Source of the DNA: DASSFZ01 sp036514635
Lineage (GTDB): Bacteria > Chloroflexota > Anaerolineae > Fen-1058
Direction of reading: 5' to 3'
Assembly: GCA_036514635.1 (NCBI GenBank)
Contig: DATBWU010000010.1
Location: 1-6,240, forward strand
DNA: 6,240 bases
Part shown: in pieces, positions 1 to 6,240 of the stretch
Numbering within the stretch: the first letter of the stretch is position 1
Layout: each line of letters opens with the position of its first letter
Notes under the pieces: model-generated
Database searches by the model: none
What the model saw: the letters and a program-made list of their open reading frames with translations, nothing else
What the model was told of the DNA's origin: nothing
Made by a program: the position numbers and the translations under genes

Positions 1-1802
<1,802 letters not shown>

Positions 1803-1805
<3 letters not shown>

Positions 1806-1938
1806 TCGGGTAGTTGGATAGTTGGATAGTTGGATAGTTGGATAGTTGGATGGTTCGCTGACTCGCTGATTCGCCGACTCGCTGACTCGCTGACTCGCTG
1901 ACTCGCTGATTCGCCGACTCGCTGACTCGCTGATTCGT
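1803..1938. repeat. Intergenic 8-bp tandem array, 17 units, two unit families
   Basis: The array fills nearly the whole gap between the Clp gene and the kinase gene with a strict 8-bp period. It opens with TAGTCGGG (1803-1810), which contains the Clp stop codon. Five exact TAGTTGGA copies follow (1811-1850), then a transitional TGGTTCGC (1851-1858). Ten units of the TGAYTCGC/CGACTCGC family finish the array (1859-1938), ending in a decayed TGATTCGT. Both families keep the same register, so 136 bp equals exactly 17 units. A three-unit block (TGATTCGC, CGACTCGC, TGACTCGC) occurs at 1867-1890 and again at 1907-1930, suggesting expansion in multi-unit steps. Units carry TAG or TGA, so all three plus-strand frames are closed, while all three minus-strand frames stay open. 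Function unknown. Confidence 0.95.
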
Positions 1939-1953
1939 TGTCTGTTCGTTCAT

Positions 1954-1957
1954 GGAG
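1954..1957 (+). promoter_or_regulatory. Ribosome binding site of the kinase gene
   Basis: GGAG ends 7 nt before the ATG at 1965, a normal Shine-Dalgarno spacing. It favours 1965 over the in-frame TTG at 1938, which lies at the edge of the tandem array and would add nine residues not expected in a kinase N-terminus. Confidence 0.7.
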
Positions 1958-1964
1958 TAGTGTT

Positions 1965-3425
<1,461 letters not shown>

Positions 3426-3433
3426 GGGTGCAT

Positions 3434-3451
3434 CCACGAAGACGCACGAAG
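3434..3451 (+). repeat. CCACGAAG-type repeat, left inverted copy
   Basis: This 18-bp stretch contains CCACGAAG followed by CACGAAG. It matches the reverse complement of 3620-3637 at 16 of 18 positions, so the two copies face each other about 170 bp apart. CCACGAAG-like repeats are, from general knowledge, common between genes in several environmental bacterial phyla. It begins 9 bp after the kinase stop codon. Confidence 0.75.
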
Positions 3452-3487
3452 AAACGCGAACGCTCTTAACGGGTTTCAAGGCGGCGT

Positions 3488-3560
3488 GTCATGCTGAGGA
3501 GCGAAGCGACGAAGCATCTCGATGGTTTGCAGCGAGACCCTTCGCTCCGCTCAGGGTGAC
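3488..3560. repeat. Imperfect palindromic intergenic repeat (REP/MITE-like)
   Basis: The outer arms 3488-3498 and 3550-3560 pair (GTCA..CTGAG against CTCAG..TGAC, with two mismatches). GAGCGAAG at 3499-3506 then pairs perfectly with CTTCGCTC at 3540-3547, leaving a 2-nt bulge. Inside the loop, TCTCG (3517-3521) pairs with CGAGA (3533-3537). The sequence resembles a palindromic element, with cores like CTGAGCGAAGCGAAG, that I recall as frequent between genes in Chloroflexota and other bacteria; this needs a search. No T-run follows, so it is not a canonical intrinsic terminator, although the RNA hairpin could still shape transcript ends between the kinase and TPR genes. Confidence 0.8.
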
Positions 3561-3610
3561 AAGTCACCTCCTTGAATCAGCCATAGAGCCAACGCGAAAA
3601 CACAAGCTAT

Positions 3611-3637
3611 CTTCGTGCCCTTCGTGTGACTTCGTGG
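3611..3637 (-). repeat. CCACGAAG-type repeat, right inverted copy
   Basis: On the minus strand this reads as three near-repeats of roughly 9 bp ending in ACGAAG. Positions 3620-3637 are the inverted partner of 3434-3451 (16 of 18 matches). Together the copies bracket the palindrome at 3488-3560. The copy ends 29 bp before the TPR gene start, so it would lie in that gene's leader if transcription begins upstream. Confidence 0.75.
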
Positions 3638-3653
3638 AAAAAGGCTGCGCTCT

Positions 3654-3663
3654 GGAAGAGGGA
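3654..3663 (+). promoter_or_regulatory. Ribosome binding site of the TPR gene
   Basis: A purine-rich GGAAGAGGGA directly precedes the ATG at 3667. GGAAG lies 8 nt upstream and AGAGGG 4 nt upstream, supporting this start. The frame stays open further upstream with a possible GTG at 3634, but that lies inside the CCACGAAG-type repeat and has no comparable site. Confidence 0.6.
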
Positions 3664-3666
3664 TGT

Positions 3667-6240
3667 ATGGCGACGATTGAACAGCAAATCAAAAACATCG
3701 ATACTGCCGGGAGCCGGGCCAGTGGGATCGGGTTAGTGCTGGGCATCGGCGCCGGCTTACTCTTTGAGCAGTCCGTCAAGCCGGGCGGCGGGCCGGGGCT
3801 TTACTTGGGCGTCGCCGTGTGGTACGCCACCTTCTCGATCGGCAAGAACCTGGCCGGCCGCGAGCGAGGCCGGCTGCGTGCCGCGATCGGCGTGCTGATT
3901 GGCCTGGCCGTCTTCAGTGTCACGCTCGTCTTCACCAACGATCTCGTCGCGCTGCTCGCGCCGCCGGCCCTGGCCTACCTCGCCACCGAGGTGCTCTTCA
4001 ACAACGCGGTTTATGCGATTCGCCCGGTCGAGCGCTTCGAGGATCAGATTGTGCACTTGCTGTCCTCGACCGAAGCGCCCAAGCAGCCCGCGAAGGTGCG
4101 CCAGAAAGTGGAGGCGCTGCAACTGAAGCGCCTGCAATTCCTGAAGCGGCAGTTCGAGCAGCAACTGGCGCAGGCCGAGCGCGCACCGGCAACCGAGGCC
4201 GCCGGACGCGCCTTCAATCATCTTGTCCAAACGCTGACCGCGATCTCGAATCTTCCCGCCGACCTGAAGCCTTTGCTGGGGCGAGCCTACTTGGGATTGG
4301 CGCGCCATCAAGCCGCCGCCGGAGGCGACGCGGCCCGCCGCCATCGACAAGTGAGCGAGACGATCAAGCGCGCCCAGGCTTACCCCTTGCCGCCGGATAG
4401 CATTCAATTCATCGCGCGTCACTATGCCGCAGCCAACGATCACAGCCCCGATGCCGTGAAGGCCTACACGGCCTACCTGCGCGCTCGCGCCGGTCAACCC
4501 TTCGATCCACAAGACCCGGTCACTCTCGCGGCGCAGGCTGCTTGCGCGATCGGTCGCTCGGCGAGCGCGTCGTGGCTCAAGGAAGTCGAGACACGCGCTC
4601 GTGCATTCTTCGATGCAGATAACCGGCTGGGCTGGGCGGCGCTGCGACTGGGGCAGAGCCTGCTGTGGCAGGGCAATTCCCGCCAGGCGCTGGAACCCTT
4701 GAACAAAGCCGTCGAACTGTTGCCCGACAATGTCGAGGCAATCTTCGCCGTCGGGCAGGCGCACTGGGCTTTGAATCACTCGAACCTGGCGCTGGATGCA
4801 TTCCGCCGCGCGTCGACGCTCGATCCGCGCAACGTCGAGATCATGTTCTGGCTGGGCTACGCGCTGGTGGCCGACGGGCGCGCCGAGCGGCTGCCTGCCG
4901 GTCGCCGGAAGAACACCGCCGCCGAGGCGCGCCGCCATCTGGAGGCCGTCGTCTCAGAGCAGCCGGAGCGCGGCGAAGCATATTACGCGCTGGCGTTGGC
5001 GCACATGGCCGGGGACGATCACGCCGGCGCTCGATCTCAATTTGAGAGCGCGCTGTCGCTCGACAGCACGCAGGCCGATTGGCATTACCACTACGCGCGG
5101 GCGCTCGTCGCGTTGGCCGACTATCCCGCTGCCGTCGATGCGGCGCGCAAAGCGATCGGGTGCGAGTCGAAGCATCGCCCGGCCTTGCTCCTGCTGGGCA
5201 ACGAGTTGTTCCGCGTGCGGCAGTGGGCGGAAGCCGAGTCGTCTTACCGGACTCTCCTCGGGCTGGATGCTACCGACACAGAAGCGCACATCGGACTGGG
5301 GCGTGCGCTTTTCGAGCAGGGGCACTACGCCGAAGCGGTGGAGCATTTGCAGGCTCCAGCAGCGCCCACGCACGACAGCCTGTACGCGCTGGGGCGGGCC
5401 TATGCCATGCTCGACGATTTTCAGCAAGCGCAAGCCGCATACCAGCAGGCGCTGGCGAAGTTTGGCCCCGATGCCGATCTGTGCTACGCGCTCGGCTGCG
5501 CGCACGCGCGCCTCGGCCAGTTTGACGCGGCGCTGACGGCATTCGATCAGTCTTTAGCGCAGCAACAGTCGGGTCGGGCGCACGTTCAGCGCGGGCACGT
5601 ATACTTGTCGTTGGGCGATCGTGGCGCGGCCCAGGCGGAGTATCAAGCCGCGCTCCACGTTGCGCCTCGCTTGCCGGACGCGCACTACGCACTCGGCCTG
5701 TATCACTATCGATCGGGTGATCTCGATTCGGCGCGCGCGGCATTCGCCAACGCCCTGCGATGCGATCCCAATCATGCGCCGGCTTATTTTGGCCTGGGCA
5801 CGATCCTCGAAGCGCGAGCCGAGTACGCGCCCGCCTGCGACGAGTATCAGAAAGCGTCGGCTGCCGGTGGGCCTGTTCATCAACTGAAGCTCCGATTGGG
5901 CGTCGTGGCCGTCAAGCAGGAACGGTTCGAAGAAGCGATCCCGCTGCTCGCCGGGGCCTGGCAGGCCGGGATTCAGACCGATGAGTTGATGTACAACCTG
6001 GGCCTGGCGCACGCGAAGCAAAGTCATTGGGCGGAGGCGCTCGAAGCGTGGCTGCCGCTCGCGCAGCGTGCGCCGGATGACGAACGCCTCTGCATCAACA
6101 TCGCCCGGTGTCGCTATCAGCTCGGCCATCAACACTTCGCTGCAGGCGACTACGCCGCCGCGACCCAGGCCTGGCAGGCGTGCATGGATGTGTACGGCGG
6201 CGACGCGACGTTGAAACGTGCGCTGGCCGAAGCGTACCTG
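3667..6240 (+). CDS. Membrane-anchored multi-TPR protein, 3' partial
   Basis: The frame is uninterrupted from the ATG at 3667 to the window edge, giving 858 codons with no stop, so the C-terminus is missing. After a polar start (MATIEQQIKNIDTAGSRAS), residues about 20-33, 44-58 and 72-115 are strongly hydrophobic and suggest two to four membrane-embedded segments; no cleavable signal peptide is evident. Residues about 143-172 (KVRQKVEALQLKRLQFLKRQ onward) are charged and heptad-like, a probable short coiled coil. A helical region leads to an almost unbroken run of about 14-15 TPR units from residue 321 to the end, with typical motifs such as ALRLGQSLLWQGNSRQALEP (about 325-344), HYALGLYHYRSGDLDSARAA (673-692) and YNLGLAHAKQSHWAEALEAW (776-795). 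One unit near 390-435 has a basic insertion. TPR superhelices bind proteins, so a scaffold or adaptor role at the membrane is likely; no enzymatic motif is seen. It lies 241 bp after the TPR-bearing kinase. The family is clear; the specific function is unknown. Confidence 0.9.
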   Translation, partial: MATIEQQIKNIDTAGSRASGIGLVLGIGAGLLFEQSVKPGGGPGLYLGVAVWYATFSIGKNLAGRERGRLRAAIGVLIGLAVFSVTLVFTNDLVALLAPPALAYLATEVLFNNAVYAIRPVERFEDQIVHLLSSTEAPKQPAKVRQKVEALQLKRLQFLKRQFEQQLAQAERAPATEAAGRAFNHLVQTLTAISNLPADLKPLLGRAYLGLARHQAAAGGDAARRHRQVSETIKRAQAYPLPPDSIQFIARHYAAANDHSPDAVKAYTAYLRARAGQPFDPQDPVTLAAQAACAIGRSASASWLKEVETRARAFFDADNRLGWAALRLGQSLLWQGNSRQALEPLNKAVELLPDNVEAIFAVGQAHWALNHSNLALDAFRRASTLDPRNVEIMFWLGYALVADGRAERLPAGRRKNTAAEARRHLEAVVSEQPERGEAYYALALAHMAGDDHAGARSQFESALSLDSTQADWHYHYARALVALADYPAAVDAARKAIGCESKHRPALLLLGNELFRVRQWAEAESSYRTLLGLDATDTEAHIGLGRALFEQGHYAEAVEHLQAPAAPTHDSLYALGRAYAMLDDFQQAQAAYQQALAKFGPDADLCYALGCAHARLGQFDAALTAFDQSLAQQQSGRAHVQRGHVYLSLGDRGAAQAEYQAALHVAPRLPDAHYALGLYHYRSGDLDSARAAFANALRCDPNHAPAYFGLGTILEARAEYAPACDEYQKASAAGGPVHQLKLRLGVVAVKQERFEEAIPLLAGAWQAGIQTDELMYNLGLAHAKQSHWAEALEAWLPLAQRAPDDERLCINIARCRYQLGHQHFAAGDYAAATQAWQACMDVYGGDATLKRALAEAYL

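Noticed and set aside
3488..3560. Intrinsic terminator after the kinase gene
   Set aside because: The hairpin is imperfect with a long loop and is not followed by a T-run; it fits a dispersed palindromic repeat better.
3572..3610. Sigma-70 promoter before the TPR gene, based on TTGAAT at 3572-3577
   Set aside because: No -10-like hexamer lies at 16-18 bp spacing; the nearest AT-rich candidate is about 27 bp away.
3757..4938. Minus-strand ORF of 393 codons
   Set aside because: It lies opposite the plus-strand TPR gene, whose translation has unmistakable TPR motifs. The antisense product shows no recognisable domain and is typical of long shadow frames in high-GC coding DNA.

Overview
The window looks like a high-GC bacterial chromosome segment, most plausibly from a Chloroflexota (Anaerolineae-like) bacterium. 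This rests on protein architectures and on the style of the intergenic repeats, not on a marker gene, so the lineage is only a moderate-confidence inference. Three large genes lie on the plus strand, all in one direction. The first is cut by the left edge and the third by the right edge.

Positions 1-1805 hold most of a two-ring AAA+ Clp/Hsp100 unfoldase. Both nucleotide-binding domains are present and the N-terminal domain lies outside the window. It has a Met-Gly-Phe tripeptide where ClpA/ClpC proteins carry their ClpP-docking loop, and it has almost no middle domain. Positions 1803-1938 are a 17-unit array with a strict 8-bp period, in which two unit families share one register. The Clp stop codon is the first three bases of the first unit.

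Positions 1965-3425 encode a soluble Hanks-type Ser/Thr kinase with all catalytic motifs, an extended segment late in the kinase domain and a C-terminal TPR region. The 241-bp gap after it (3426-3666) is mostly repeat-derived: an imperfect palindrome at 3488-3560 sits between two inverted copies of a CCACGAAG-type repeat.

Positions 3667-6240 are one continuous reading frame of 858 codons that runs off the right edge. It encodes a protein with a hydrophobic, probably membrane-embedded N-terminus, a short helical linker and roughly 14-15 TPR repeats.

A protein-remodelling ATPase, a kinase with protein-binding repeats and a membrane-linked TPR scaffold lying together suggest a phosphorylation-controlled protein quality-control or assembly module. 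That link is inferred from proximity and domain content only. No RNA genes, CRISPR arrays, transposases or recognisable defence effectors were seen. The minus strand appears to carry no real gene.
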